DNA of 64,000 nt from Amaricoccus sp047275745 (GTDB taxonomy: Bacteria > Pseudomonadota > Alphaproteobacteria > Rhodobacterales > Rhodobacteraceae), in NCBI RefSeq assembly GCF_047275745.1, contig NZ_JBKQWU010000013.1, positions 28,667 through 92,666 of the forward strand. The letters run 5' to 3'. The notes under the pieces were generated by a model that worked only from the letters and a program-made list of their open reading frames with translations, did no database searches and was not told the origin of the DNA. The translations under genes were made by a program, and so were the position numbers. Below, in pieces: positions 19,037-27,455 of the stretch. Within the stretch, counting starts at the first letter, position 1; every line of letters begins with the position of its first letter.

Positions 19037-19672
19037 CTAGCGCGCGGCGATCGAACAGCAACCCGTGCGCGTCGGCGCGTTGCCCTCGCTCAGCCGCGCG
19101 CCGAGACCGTAGACCCGTTCCGACATGCCGTCGCCGCATTCCTCGGGCGCGATCCCGAGCGTGACCGTCCCGTGCTGATCGCGTGCGACGACGACGCGGG
19201 AGGCGGCCCCCGCCGCGCCGGCCACCCCGTCGATCATGAACTCGCGCTTCGCCGCCTCGTCGACGCCGTCGCCGATCAGCCGCTCGCCCTCGTGGCTTAG
19301 GTCCCAGAACGGCTCCGTCCCGAAGCAGCGCAGCGTCGCGGGAAGCGCGTTGGCCGCCCAGAGATCATCCTCCCGCGCATCGAGGTAGTCGAGACTGACC
19401 CAGCCGGATCGTTCGATGAGATTGACCCGGCCCCAGGCTCCGGCCGCGTCGCGGGCCACCACCTCGATCCCCGCCGCGTCCCGCGCCAGCCAGCCGATCA
19501 CCGGCGCATCGAGCGCCGGCGCGGCGCGGACGTTCAGCCGCGTCTGAACGCGGGCGACGTCGTAGAGGCCGGGCGGCAGGTCCTGCGCCCGGGCGCGCGG
19601 CGTGGCGGCGGGCAGGTTGGCGGCGATGAGCGCGACCGCGGCGAGAGTGATCGTGGTGAGAAGCCGGCGCAT
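19037..19672 (-). CDS. Secreted protein with SH3b domain and a COG3650-like C-terminal domain
   Basis: The 211-residue protein has a signal peptide (MRRLLTT start, cleavage near A-R-A-Q). A bacterial SH3 domain covers about residues 40-100 (LNVRAAPALDAPVIGWL, then GRVNLIERSGWVSLDYL). The C-terminal part begins RCFGTEPFWDLS, a pattern I associate with the uncharacterised COG3650 group. Several cysteines suggest a periplasmic disulfide-bonded domain. The ATG at 19672 is preceded by GGAGGAAA. SH3b domains often bind cell wall; the ligand is unknown. Confidence 0.7.
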   Translation of the reverse strand: MRRLLTTITLAAVALIAANLPAATPRARAQDLPPGLYDVARVQTRLNVRAAPALDAPVIGWLARDAAGIEVVARDAAGAWGRVNLIERSGWVSLDYLDAREDDLWAANALPATLRCFGTEPFWDLSHEGERLIGDGVDEAAKREFMIDGVAGAAGAASRVVVARDQHGTVTLGIAPEECGDGMSERVYGLGARLSEGNAPTRTGCCSIAAR

Positions 19673-19712
19673 GCGTTTCCTCCGAGGCTGTTGTCCCGAT
19701 CCGGTCCGGATT

Positions 19713-20096
19713 TCACTCGACCGGGGACAGGGGCCGCTTGCGGCCGGAGTCATCGATCGCGACATAGATGAACCGCGCGTCGGTGACCTTGGTGAGCGTT
19801 TCCATCGGATGGCGCCGGACCCAGGCCTCGATCTCGATGGTCATCGATGTCGTACCCTCCCGTGCCATCGTCGCGTAGAACGAGACGATGTCGCCGACCC
19901 GCACGGGGCCGAGGAAGGTCATGGCTTCGACCGCGACGGTCGCGACCCGCCCCCGCGCCCGCTCCCAGGCGAGCACGGCGCCGCCGAGATCCATCTGCGA
20001 CATCAGCCAGCCGCCGAATATGTCGCCGTTGGCATTGGTGTCCGCGGGCATCGCGATCGTCTGGAGGGCGAGCGTACCCTTCGGTTTGTCCTGCAT
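19713..20096 (-). CDS. Acyl-CoA thioesterase, hotdog fold (YciA-like)
   Basis: The 127-residue protein has a single hotdog domain with the YciA-type segment ADTNANGDIFGGWLMSQMD near residues 18-36, containing the catalytic Asn/Asp region, then GPVRVGDIVSFYA. It is predicted to hydrolyse acyl-CoA thioesters, with chain-length preference unknown. It runs convergent-distal to alkB and divergent from cysQ. Confidence 0.85.
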   Translation of the reverse strand: MQDKPKGTLALQTIAMPADTNANGDIFGGWLMSQMDLGGAVLAWERARGRVATVAVEAMTFLGPVRVGDIVSFYATMAREGTTSMTIEIEAWVRRHPMETLTKVTDARFIYVAIDDSGRKRPLSPVE

Positions 20097-20199
20097 GGCC
20101 CCTCTCCCTCGGCTGCTATCCGATCATGCACCCGATCACGGCGTCGATTTCAAGCGGGTCGCGGTTTACAAGCCGCGGGGCCGGGGTCATATCCGATCA

Positions 20200-20226
20200 C
20201 CGGGGCGCCCGAGGACCGCGCCCCGG
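20200..20226 (+). promoter_or_regulatory. Hairpin in the cysQ leader
   Basis: A 9-bp stem (CCGGGGCGC / GCGCCCCGG) with a 9-base loop lies 20 bases before the cysQ start. It could influence translation or end transcripts from upstream. There is no further evidence. Confidence 0.3.
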
Positions 20227-20245
20227 TGTTGGAGACATAGAGTAC

Positions 20246-21046
20246 ATGGATTACGCGAAGATCACCGCGACATTGCGGTCGCTCGCGCTGGAAGCGGGCG
20301 CCGAGATCATGACCGTCTACGATGGCCCCGACTTCGAGGTGAAGTCGAAGTCCGACGATTCGCCCGTGACGGAGGCGGACGAGCGCGCCGACAGGCTGAT
20401 CGCCGCCGGTCTCGCCAAGGCCTTCCCCGAGATCCCGGCCGTGACCGAGGAGCAGAGCGAGAGCCACAAGGTCGCCGCGGAGGTCTTCTTCCTCGTCGAC
20501 CCGCTCGACGGGACCAAGGAATTCATCCAGCGCCGCGGCGATTTCACCGTCAATATCGCTCTGATCGAAAATGGCGTGCCGACGCGGGGCGTGGTCTACG
20601 CGCCGGCGAAGGGCCGGCTCTTCTATACCGACGCCAGGGGGCGCTCGGTCGAGGAGGCGGGGCCCTTTGTCGCCGAGGCGGTCGGCGACCTCGCGCCGCT
20701 CAAGGTCTCCGTGCCGGACCCGGACGGTCTGGTGGTCGTCGCGTCGAAGTCGCATCGCGATCAGGCGACGGATGACTACATCGCCCGTTATCCGGTCAGC
20801 GATTTCCGCTCCGCGGGCTCGTCGCTCAAGTTCTGCCTGGTGGCCGCGGGCGAGGCCGACCTCTATCCCCGGCTCGGCCGGACGATGGAATGGGACACCG
20901 CGGCCGGTCAGGCGGTGCTGATGGGCGCCGGCGGCGAAGTCGTCCGTTTCGACGATCTGAGGCCGCTGGTCTACGGCAAGCCGGAATTCGAGAATCCGTT
21001 CTTCATCGCCCATGTTCCGGGCGTGAAGCTCGCCGAGGGCAACTGA
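20246..21046 (+). CDS. cysQ: 3'(2'),5'-bisphosphate nucleotidase CysQ
   Basis: CysQ removes the 3'-phosphate from PAP, a by-product of sulfate assimilation and sulfotransfer. It belongs to the lithium-sensitive inositol-monophosphatase superfamily. Metal-binding motifs are DDSPVTEADERAD near residues 38-50, VDPLDGTKEFI near 85-95 and EWDTAAGQAVL near 215. The protein has 266 residues. The ATG at 20246 has only a weak ribosome-binding site. Its stop codon lies inside a 14-base tandem duplication. Confidence 0.92.
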   Translation: MDYAKITATLRSLALEAGAEIMTVYDGPDFEVKSKSDDSPVTEADERADRLIAAGLAKAFPEIPAVTEEQSESHKVAAEVFFLVDPLDGTKEFIQRRGDFTVNIALIENGVPTRGVVYAPAKGRLFYTDARGRSVEEAGPFVAEAVGDLAPLKVSVPDPDGLVVVASKSHRDQATDDYIARYPVSDFRSAGSSLKFCLVAAGEADLYPRLGRTMEWDTAAGQAVLMGAGGEVVRFDDLRPLVYGKPEFENPFFIAHVPGVKLAEGN

Positions 21047-21062
21047 CAGAGGGCAACTGACA
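21035..21062. repeat. Perfect 14-base tandem duplication across the cysQ stop codon
   Basis: GAGGGCAACTGACA occurs twice head to tail. The first copy contains the cysQ stop codon; the second forms most of the gap before kdsB. It looks like a recent slippage or duplication event. Confidence 0.9.
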
Positions 21063-21063
21063 C

Positions 21064-21864
21064 ATGCCGGTCCTGATCGTCATCCCGGCGCGCTATGCGT
21101 CGGTGCGCTACCCGGGCAAGCCGCTCGCCGAGCTGCGGGGCGCCTCGGGTGTGCCGCGCAGCCTGATCCAACGCAGCTGGGACGCCGCGCGTCAGGTCGA
21201 GGGCATCGACCGCGTCGTCGTGGCCACCGATGACACCCGCATCGCCGAGGCCGCCGAAGCCTTCGGCGCCGAGGTGGTCATGACGCCGTCGACCTGCCGC
21301 AACGGCACGGAGCGCTGCGCCGCCGTGATCGAGGAACTGGGTGACGATTACGACATCATCGTCAATCTCCAGGGCGACGCGCCGCTGACGCCGCCCTGGT
21401 TCGTCTCGGCGCTGGTCGATGCGATGCGCGACGATCCCGGGGCGCAGGTGGCGACGCCGGTGCTCCGCTGCGACGCGGAGGCGCTGGAGGGCTTTCTGGA
21501 CGACCGGCGTCATGGCCGGGTCGGTGCCACGACCGCGGTCTTCGACGTCGCCGAGCGCGCGCTCTACTTCTCCAAGGAGGTGCTGCCCTATACCGGGCGG
21601 CCGATCGGCCCGGAGGAGGAGATCCCGGTCTTCCACCATGTCGGCGTCTACGCCTACCGGCCCTCGGCGCTCGCGGCCTATCTCGATTGGCCGATGGGCC
21701 GGCTCGAAACCTGGGAGGGGCTCGAACAGCTCCGCTTCATGGAGAACGGGCTGCCCGTGCGCTGTGTCGAGGTCGAGGCGCGGGGGCAGGCGTTCTGGGA
21801 GCTGAACAACCCGTCGGACATCCCCCGGATCGAGGCGATTCTGCGGAAGATGGGCGTCGACTGA
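21064..21864 (+). CDS. kdsB: 3-deoxy-manno-octulosonate (Kdo) cytidylyltransferase
   Basis: KdsB activates Kdo as CMP-Kdo for LPS core synthesis. The 266-residue protein has the N-terminal nucleotide-binding motif IPARYASVRYPGKPL and the central NLQGDAPLTPP. Classical KdsB has QGDEP at this point; the Ala for Glu change and the 15-20 extra residues mark a divergent subtype, so a related 3-deoxy-sugar could be the substrate. The C-terminal END-type region ELNNPSDIPRIE is present. kdsD and lptABC lie 6-8 kb away. Confidence 0.8.
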   Translation: MPVLIVIPARYASVRYPGKPLAELRGASGVPRSLIQRSWDAARQVEGIDRVVVATDDTRIAEAAEAFGAEVVMTPSTCRNGTERCAAVIEELGDDYDIIVNLQGDAPLTPPWFVSALVDAMRDDPGAQVATPVLRCDAEALEGFLDDRRHGRVGATTAVFDVAERALYFSKEVLPYTGRPIGPEEEIPVFHHVGVYAYRPSALAAYLDWPMGRLETWEGLEQLRFMENGLPVRCVEVEARGQAFWELNNPSDIPRIEAILRKMGVD

Positions 21865-22005
21865 GGCCCGCCCGGCGAAAGGCCGCCGTTAGCCTAATCG
21901 CGAAGGAATTGTCGCCACGGAAAAATCTGTGGTAGGACAGAGCAGGTTTTCACGCGGACCTTGGGGTCCGCAACTCCGGGTATCAGGTGTGGTATGGGGA
22001 TCTCT

Positions 22006-22917
22006 ATGAAGAACAAGGTCACCAAGGCGGTTCTGCCAGTGGCTGGCTTTGGAACGCGGTTTCTGCCGGCGACGAAGTCGGTGCCGAAGGAAATCCTTCC
22101 GCTCGTCGACCGCCCGTTGATCCAGTATACGATCGACGAGGCGCGCGCGGCCGGGATCAAGGAATTCATCTTCGTCACCTCCCGCGGCAAGAGCGCGCTC
22201 GAGGACTATTTCGACAGCGCCCCCGAGCTTGAAACCGCGCTGCATGAAGGCAAGAAGACCCACCTGCTCGACGTCCTGCGGCAGACCGACATGGACAGCG
22301 GCGCCGTCGCCTATGTCCGGCAGCAGGAGCGCCGCGGCCTCGGACACGCGGTCTGGTGCGCCCGGCGGCTGATCGGCGACGAGCCTTTCGCGGTGCTGCT
22401 GCCCGACGACGTGATCGATGCCGAGACTCCCTGCCTGCAGCAGATGGTCGAGGCCTATCAGGAGCTTGGCGGCAACATGGTCGCCGCGATGGAAGTTCCC
22501 GCGGCCAATGTCTCCTCCTACGGCATCCTCGATGTCGGCGGCGAGACCGGCTCCGCGATGAAGGTGCGCGGCATGGTCGAGAAGCCGAAGCCCGATGTGG
22601 CGCCGTCCAATCTCGCGGTCATCGGCCGCTACATCCTGTCGCCCGAGGTGCTGAACAACCTCAACAACATGAAGGAAGGCGCGGGCGGCGAGATCCAGCT
22701 CACCGACGCCATAGCCGCCGAGATCGCCAAGAACGACAACGTTCACGGCTTCCGCTTCAAGGGCCGCCGCTTCGACTGCGGCTCGCAGGCGGGCTATCTG
22801 CAGGCGACGGTCTCCTTCGGCCTCGCGCGGCAGGATCTGCGCGGCGAATTCCTCGAATTCCTGCGCTCTTTCCTGGAGCCCGAACTCCCGGCGAACAAGG
22901 TCGCGGCCGGCGGCTGA
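22006..22917 (+). CDS. galU: UTP-glucose-1-phosphate uridylyltransferase GalU
   Basis: GalU makes UDP-glucose for polysaccharides and glycolipids. Motifs are VLPVAGFGTRFLPATKSVPKE at the N-terminus (split over residues 7-27), VRQQERRGLGHAV and GGEIQLTDAI. The protein has 303 residues. I chose the ATG at 22006 just before the conserved N-terminus; an in-frame ATG at 21994 is possible. A strong terminator follows. Confidence 0.93.
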   Translation: MKNKVTKAVLPVAGFGTRFLPATKSVPKEILPLVDRPLIQYTIDEARAAGIKEFIFVTSRGKSALEDYFDSAPELETALHEGKKTHLLDVLRQTDMDSGAVAYVRQQERRGLGHAVWCARRLIGDEPFAVLLPDDVIDAETPCLQQMVEAYQELGGNMVAAMEVPAANVSSYGILDVGGETGSAMKVRGMVEKPKPDVAPSNLAVIGRYILSPEVLNNLNNMKEGAGGEIQLTDAIAAEIAKNDNVHGFRFKGRRFDCGSQAGYLQATVSFGLARQDLRGEFLEFLRSFLEPELPANKVAAGG

Positions 22918-22923
22918 TCACTC

Positions 22924-22961
22924 CGGGGAACGGCTCCGAACTGGTTCGGGGCCGTTCCCCG
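22924..22961 (+). terminator. Terminator hairpin after galU
   Basis: Arms of 18 bases (22924-22941 and 22944-22961) pair with a single G-U wobble, leaving a very tight loop. It starts six bases after the galU stop. There is no T-run but the stem is very stable. Confidence 0.8.
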
Positions 22962-23459
22962 ATGCGTGCGAGCGCGCGACCTGCTCTTGACGACAATCGA
23001 CCGGCGGGGATCTTTCGTCCCGACGCGCGCGCCTCGCGGGCGGCGGTCAGCCCTGCGGGGCGAGGCTCCGCGAACGAACGGCGCGCCGGAGAGCGTTGCT
23101 CGCAGGCCTGAAGGTACCGTCCCCGACCGAGACCATCGTTCCGTTCTCAGCTTGAGATGATCGCACCGGGCCCACCGGGGCGCCTGTCGATGCGAAGTGC
23201 GAGGCGAGCGATCGTGCGAACCGGACCGGAATCCTGCCGGTTGCCGAGAGTTGGCCGGCCGTGAGCCGCCGACCCGCGCCCCTGAGTGTCCGCGGGTCGC
23301 TCGGCCCTCTGCGGACCCTGATTCCGCCGGATCGCTGGACCGGGCCGCTCGATGATTGGTTCAGGTGCGCGGTTCCGAGACACCGGAGTCCGCCCAAGGC
23401 CAGTTGATCCGTCTGATGGAACTGCCCCGAGCGATGGGAGGCGCGGCTTGCGCGCGGGC
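22962..23459. other. Gene-free region between the galU and ptsN terminators
   Basis: About 500 bases with no frame that resembles a protein: the short open frames are arginine- and proline-rich and lack credible starts. It is bounded by two strong hairpins, so any transcript from inside would be independent. I see no tRNA, riboswitch or clear promoter. A small RNA cannot be excluded. Confidence 0.45.
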
Positions 23460-23498
23460 GCCGCCGCGGACGCCCCGGAGGGGTCGGTCCGCGGCGGC
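23460..23498 (-). terminator. Terminator hairpin after ptsN
   Basis: A perfect 12-bp stem (23460-23471 with 23487-23498), extended inside by a CCCC/GGGG pairing, sits immediately after the ptsN stop codon on the minus strand. Confidence 0.75.
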
Positions 23499-23963
23499 TC
23501 AGGCCGCCTTCTCGGTCTTTCCTTCCGTCAGGATCGCGTAGATCGCCGACGGATCGAAGGTCGAGCGGAGTTTCGCGCAGATCGCTTCGTTCTTCAGCGT
23601 CCGCGACACGCGTGCGAGGGCCTTCAGATGCTCCGCGCCCGCGTTCTCGGGCGCGAAGAGGGCGAAGACGAGGTCCACCGGCTGGCGGTCGATCGAATCG
23701 AAATCCACCGGCTTCTCCAGCCGCATGAACAGGCCCACCATGCGCTCGACGCCCGCGAAGCGCGCGTGCGGGATAGCGACGCCCCGGCCGACACCGGTTG
23801 GCCCGAGCGCCTCCCGGTCCATCAGTGACTTGTAGACCAGCGCCGACGGAAGCCCGTAGACCTGCTCCCCCATGTCGGCGAGGTCCTGCAGCAGACGCTT
23901 CTTGCTGGTCGCCTTCACCGGCGCCCGAACGGCGTCGGTGCTAATGATCTCAGAAAGCTCCAC
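23499..23963 (-). CDS. ptsN: PTS IIA-like nitrogen-regulatory protein PtsN (EIIA-Ntr)
   Basis: This 154-residue IIA domain carries the phosphorylatable histidine in GVAIPHARFAG (about residue 66). EIIA-Ntr receives phosphate from PtsP/NPr and regulates potassium, nitrogen and stress responses. It is the last gene of the rpoN-hpf-ptsN group, the usual alphaproteobacterial order, and ends at a strong hairpin. Confidence 0.93.
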   Translation of the reverse strand: MELSEIISTDAVRAPVKATSKKRLLQDLADMGEQVYGLPSALVYKSLMDREALGPTGVGRGVAIPHARFAGVERMVGLFMRLEKPVDFDSIDRQPVDLVFALFAPENAGAEHLKALARVSRTLKNEAICAKLRSTFDPSAIYAILTEGKTEKAA

Positions 23964-23993
23964 AACGGGGTCTCCCTAGACGATGACGTGTGG

Positions 23994-24575
23994 TTACTGG
24001 GTCCCGCGCGGGTCGATCCAGCCGATGTTTCCATCATCGCGAGTGTACACAACATTCACGCCGCCGTGGGCGTCGTTCCTGAAGACAAGTAAATGCGCGC
24101 CGGCGAGTTCCATCTGCATCACCGCCTCGCCGACCGAGAGATGGGGAACCTTGGTCTCCATCTCGGCCACGATCACCGGCTGCAGGCTCTCCGGCTCGTC
24201 ATAGTCCGGGCCGTGGTCCGGTCCACCGTCGAGGATGTAGGTCGGCGCCTCCATCGCGGTGATCGGCTCCTCCCGCGAGCGGTGATGGTCGCGGAGCCGG
24301 CGCTTGTAGCGGCGAAGCTGCTTTTCCATCCGGTCGAGCGCGCCTTCGAAGGAGGCGTAGACTTCCCCCGCCCGGGCCTTGGCCTGGACGATCAGGCCCG
24401 TCGGCAGGTGTACGGAACTGTCAGAAACGAATTCGTGGCGGTCCTTCGAAAAGGTTACCACCGCGTCCACGGGACGATCGAAGTACTTGCCGACCGACTC
24501 CGACAGCCGGTCCTCGACATGGGTGCGAAGCGCGTCCCCGATGTCGATGTGCTTCCCGCTGACCTGAATGCGCAT
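23994..24575 (-). CDS. hpf: Ribosome hibernation promoting factor, long form
   Basis: The 193-residue protein joins an N-terminal ribosome-binding domain (MRIQVSGKHIDIGDALRTHV to about residue 100) to a C-terminal dimerisation domain (VIVAEMETKVPHLSVGEAVMQME). That makes it the long form, which dimerises 70S ribosomes into 100S particles. The ATG at 24575, preceded by AAGGGG, matches the family start. It lies between rpoN and ptsN. Confidence 0.93.
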   Translation of the reverse strand: MRIQVSGKHIDIGDALRTHVEDRLSESVGKYFDRPVDAVVTFSKDRHEFVSDSSVHLPTGLIVQAKARAGEVYASFEGALDRMEKQLRRYKRRLRDHHRSREEPITAMEAPTYILDGGPDHGPDYDEPESLQPVIVAEMETKVPHLSVGEAVMQMELAGAHLLVFRNDAHGGVNVVYTRDDGNIGWIDPRGTQ

Positions 24576-24705
24576 GATTAGCCCCTTATTTACGTCGGTC
24601 ACTCCCGACGGATTCCGGACGGGTCCGCCACAACCGGGCGGAGCCTTAGGACGGGTACGCAGCCCTTGTCAACGCGCCGCGCGGAGGCCTTGAAAACCGG
24701 GGGTT

Positions 24706-26025
24706 TCACACCCGGGCCAGATTGGCTTTCCGGCGCCGGCGCTCGACAGACGACAGAATACCCATCCCCTCACGGTATTTCGCAACTGTCCGCCGTGCAA
24801 TATCTATCCCCTCGGCGCGCAACAGGGTAACGATCCTGTCGTCCGACAGCGCGCGGGTGGCGGATTCGGCCTCGATGAGCTGTCTGATCCGCTCCCGCAC
24901 GGCGGTGGAGGAGAAGCTGGCCTCCCCGTCCAGCGCCTCGAGCGCGGAGGAAAAGAAGAAGCGCATCGCCAGATTCCCGCGCGCGCAGGCCATGTACTTG
25001 TTCGCCGTCACCCGGCTGATCGTCGACTCATGAAGGCCGAGCCGCTCGGCGAGGGCCCGCTGGGTCAGGGGCCGCATCCGGCCGATGCCGAAGCTGAGGA
25101 ACTCCTCCTGCAGCCGCACGATCTCGGTTGCGACCCGCAGGATCGTGCGGGCCCGCTGCTCGAGGCTGCGGACGAGCCAGTTCGCATTGGCGCCGCATTC
25201 CGAGATGAAGGCGCGGGCCGCGGCGTCGCCGCCTCCGAGTTCCGCGGCGTACTGGTTGTTGGTCAGCACCCGCGGCAACGTGTCCCCGTTCAGCTCGACC
25301 TGCCAGCCGCCGCCGGGCGCCTCGGTCACGAAGACATCGGGCACGGCGAGTTCCACGGCGGGCGGCGAGAACCGGAGCCCCGGCTTCGGATCGAGCGCGC
25401 GGATCTCGGCGAGCATCTCGGCGAGGTCCTCCTCGTCCACGTCGCAGATCGCCAGGAGCTCAGCGTGATGGCCGGTGGCGACGAGCTTGAGGTTCCGCAG
25501 AAGCTCCTGCATCGCCGGATCGAGCCGGTCGAGCTCGCGGAGCTGGAGCGCGAGGCATTCGGAGAGCGACCGCGCGCCGATGCCCGCGGGCTCGCAGGCC
25601 TGCACGAGCGCGAGGCCGCGCGCGATCTCCGACGGGCGCAGGCGGTGCCGGGCGATCAGTTCTTCCGGTCTCACCCTGAGATAGCCGTCCTCCTCCAGTT
25701 CCTCCGCGAGGATCAGCGCCGCCTCGATCACGGCCGAGGGCGCGCGCATGGCCCGGATCTGATCGCCGAGATGGTCGGCGAGCGTGTTCTCGGCCGCCAT
25801 GCTCTCCAGAATCGCCGGGTCCACCCCGCCGCCCCCGGCGGCGATGCGCGGGCCGCCCCTCTCGGTCGGCGGCGCGATCTCGAGCAGCGGGTTGCGCTCG
25901 ACCGCGGCGGCGACATAGGCGCCGAGTTCGAGGTTGGACATGCCGAGCAGCTTGATCGACTGCCTGAGTTGAGGCGTCAGCGCCAGCGTCTGCTTCTGCT
26001 GGACCTCGATCCGGGGTGTGAGCAT
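24706..26025 (-). CDS. rpoN: RNA polymerase sigma-54 factor RpoN
   Basis: RpoN directs transcription from -24/-12 promoters with AAA+ activators. The 439-residue protein has the Gln/Leu-rich activator-interaction region at the N-terminus (LTPQLRQSIKLLGMSNLEL), the central core-binding domain and the C-terminal RpoN box ARRTVAKYREGMGI. It is somewhat shorter than the E. coli protein, mainly in the acidic region II. lptB lies upstream in the same direction. Confidence 0.95.
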   Translation of the reverse strand: MLTPRIEVQQKQTLALTPQLRQSIKLLGMSNLELGAYVAAAVERNPLLEIAPPTERGGPRIAAGGGGVDPAILESMAAENTLADHLGDQIRAMRAPSAVIEAALILAEELEEDGYLRVRPEELIARHRLRPSEIARGLALVQACEPAGIGARSLSECLALQLRELDRLDPAMQELLRNLKLVATGHHAELLAICDVDEEDLAEMLAEIRALDPKPGLRFSPPAVELAVPDVFVTEAPGGGWQVELNGDTLPRVLTNNQYAAELGGGDAAARAFISECGANANWLVRSLEQRARTILRVATEIVRLQEEFLSFGIGRMRPLTQRALAERLGLHESTISRVTANKYMACARGNLAMRFFFSSALEALDGEASFSSTAVRERIRQLIEAESATRALSDDRIVTLLRAEGIDIARRTVAKYREGMGILSSVERRRRKANLARV

Positions 26026-26046
26026 GCTCTCAGGCCCCCCGCGGCT

Positions 26047-26082
26047 GGCGCGCGTCCCGGCGCGCGTGTCGGCGCGCGTGTC
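26047..26082. repeat. Three adjacent 12-base GGCGCGCGTSYC units between rpoN and lptB
   Basis: GGCGCGCGTCCC at 26047-26058 is followed by two identical GGCGCGCGTGTC copies to 26082. They lie in the 98-base rpoN-lptB gap and have no assigned function. Confidence 0.85.
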
Positions 26083-26123
26083 GGCAGGGGCCCTGGCGCG
26101 GGCTCCGCGGGTCTCCCGGTCCG

Positions 26124-26900
26124 CTAGATGCGGAAGCTCTCGCCCAGATAGACACGGCGCACATCCTCGTCCCGCACGACCTCGTCCGGCGTGCCGGACA
26201 TCAGCACCGTGCCGTCATGGAGGATATAGGCCCGGTCGACGATTTCCAGCGTCTCGCGGACGTTGTGGTCGGTGATCAGCACGCCGATGCCGCGATCGGT
26301 CAGCTGGCAGACCAGCTGGCGTATATCGGCGACCGCGAGCGGATCGACGCCGGCGAAGGGTTCGTCTAGCAGGATGTACTTCGGCTGCGTGGCGAGACAG
26401 CGCGCGATCTCCACCCGCCGCCGCTCGCCGCCCGAGAGCGCGATGGCGCGGGCGCGGCGGAGATGCGTGATCGAGAATTCGCCCAGGAGTTCGTCCAGCA
26501 TCTCGCGGCGCTTCTCCGGATCGTCGATCGCGATCTCCAGAATGGCGCGGATGTTGTCGGCGACCGTCATGCCGCGAAAGATCGAGGCTTCCTGCGGCAG
26601 ATAGCCGATGCCGAGCCGCGCGCGCCGGAACATCGGCAGCAGCGTCACGTCCTGCCCGTCGACGCGCACAGTGCCGGCATCGGGCGGCACGAGCCCGGCG
26701 ATCGCGTAGAAACAGGTGGTCTTGCCGGCGCCGTTCGGCCCGAGCAGCGCCGCGACCTCGCCCCGGCGCAGGCTGAGCGACACGTCTCGGAGCACCGGAC
26801 GGCGCTTGTAGCTCTTGCCGAGGTTGATGACTTCGAGCCCGCCCGCCGCGTCGGCCCGGACGCCGGCGGGGGTGTTCTCGGTGAGGGCCGGACGTTTCAC
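26124..26900 (-). CDS. lptB: LPS export ABC transporter ATP-binding protein LptB
   Basis: LptB powers extraction of LPS from the inner membrane with LptFG. The 258-residue ABC ATPase shows Walker A GPNGAGKTT, signature LSGGERRR and Walker B YILLDEPFAGVDP. The GTG start overlaps the lptA stop by four bases. lptFG are not in this window. Confidence 0.95.
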   Translation of the reverse strand: MKRPALTENTPAGVRADAAGGLEVINLGKSYKRRPVLRDVSLSLRRGEVAALLGPNGAGKTTCFYAIAGLVPPDAGTVRVDGQDVTLLPMFRRARLGIGYLPQEASIFRGMTVADNIRAILEIAIDDPEKRREMLDELLGEFSITHLRRARAIALSGGERRRVEIARCLATQPKYILLDEPFAGVDPLAVADIRQLVCQLTDRGIGVLITDHNVRETLEIVDRAYILHDGTVLMSGTPDEVVRDEDVRRVYLGESFRI

Positions 26901-27445
26901 GGGCGGCTCTCCCCGGGGGAGGATCGGGTCGAGCCGGGCGTGAAGATGGTCCGGACGCGCCCGTCGAGCTGAGCCGTGCCGCGGTTGAGATCGATGTGAA
27001 GCGTCTGGCTCGAGAGCGCGTTCGGTCCCTGGGTCAGAAGCACGTCGCCCGACATGTCGACGATGCCCGAGGCGACCTGATAGACCGCGCGCGCGCCTTG
27101 CGCGGCCTCCTCCCCGTTGGTGAGCGTGACGTTGCCGTCCGCCTCCATCCGATCGACCGTACCCTGGGCGTCGCCGGAGCCCGAGACGTAGAAGACCTGG
27201 ATACGGTCGGCGGCGAGCCTGAACTGGCCCTGCCCGACCCGCACGTCGCCGGTAAAGACCGCCGTGCCGCCCGCCTGATCGAGCTGAAGCGATTCCGAGG
27301 TGATCTCCACCGGCAGGGTCGCGTCGTGGCTCTCGCCGAAGGGAACGGTGGTTTCCTGCGCGGTGGCGGGAGCGGCCACGGCGAGAATGGTCGCGGCCAG
27401 GACAGTCGCGGTCAGGACGGGTCCGGTCAGGACGGGCAATCGCAT
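26897..27445 (-). CDS. lptA: LPS transport periplasmic protein LptA
   Basis: LptA forms the periplasmic bridge carrying LPS to the outer membrane. The 182-residue protein has a signal peptide (hydrophobic to APATA near residue 29) and an OstA/LptA beta-jellyroll domain (EITSESLQLDQAGGTAVFTG, ADRIQVFY, ANGNVTLTN-like segments). The signal-peptide region carries imperfect 15-base DNA repeats. It is coupled to lptB and follows lptC by 10 bases. Confidence 0.9.
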   Translation of the reverse strand: MRLPVLTGPVLTATVLAATILAVAAPATAQETTVPFGESHDATLPVEITSESLQLDQAGGTAVFTGDVRVGQGQFRLAADRIQVFYVSGSGDAQGTVDRMEADGNVTLTNGEEAAQGARAVYQVASGIVDMSGDVLLTQGPNALSSQTLHIDLNRGTAQLDGRVRTIFTPGSTRSSPGESRP

Positions 27446-27455
27446 CTCGGTCCCT

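Noticed and set aside
23047..23397. Possible 116-residue minus-strand gene in the galU-ptsN gap
   Set aside because: Arg/Ser/Gly-rich composition without motifs or a ribosome-binding site, so better treated as non-coding.
26891..26900. GTTTCAC near the lptB start as a third parS
   Set aside because: Only half of the palindrome is present; the second half reads GGGCGG.
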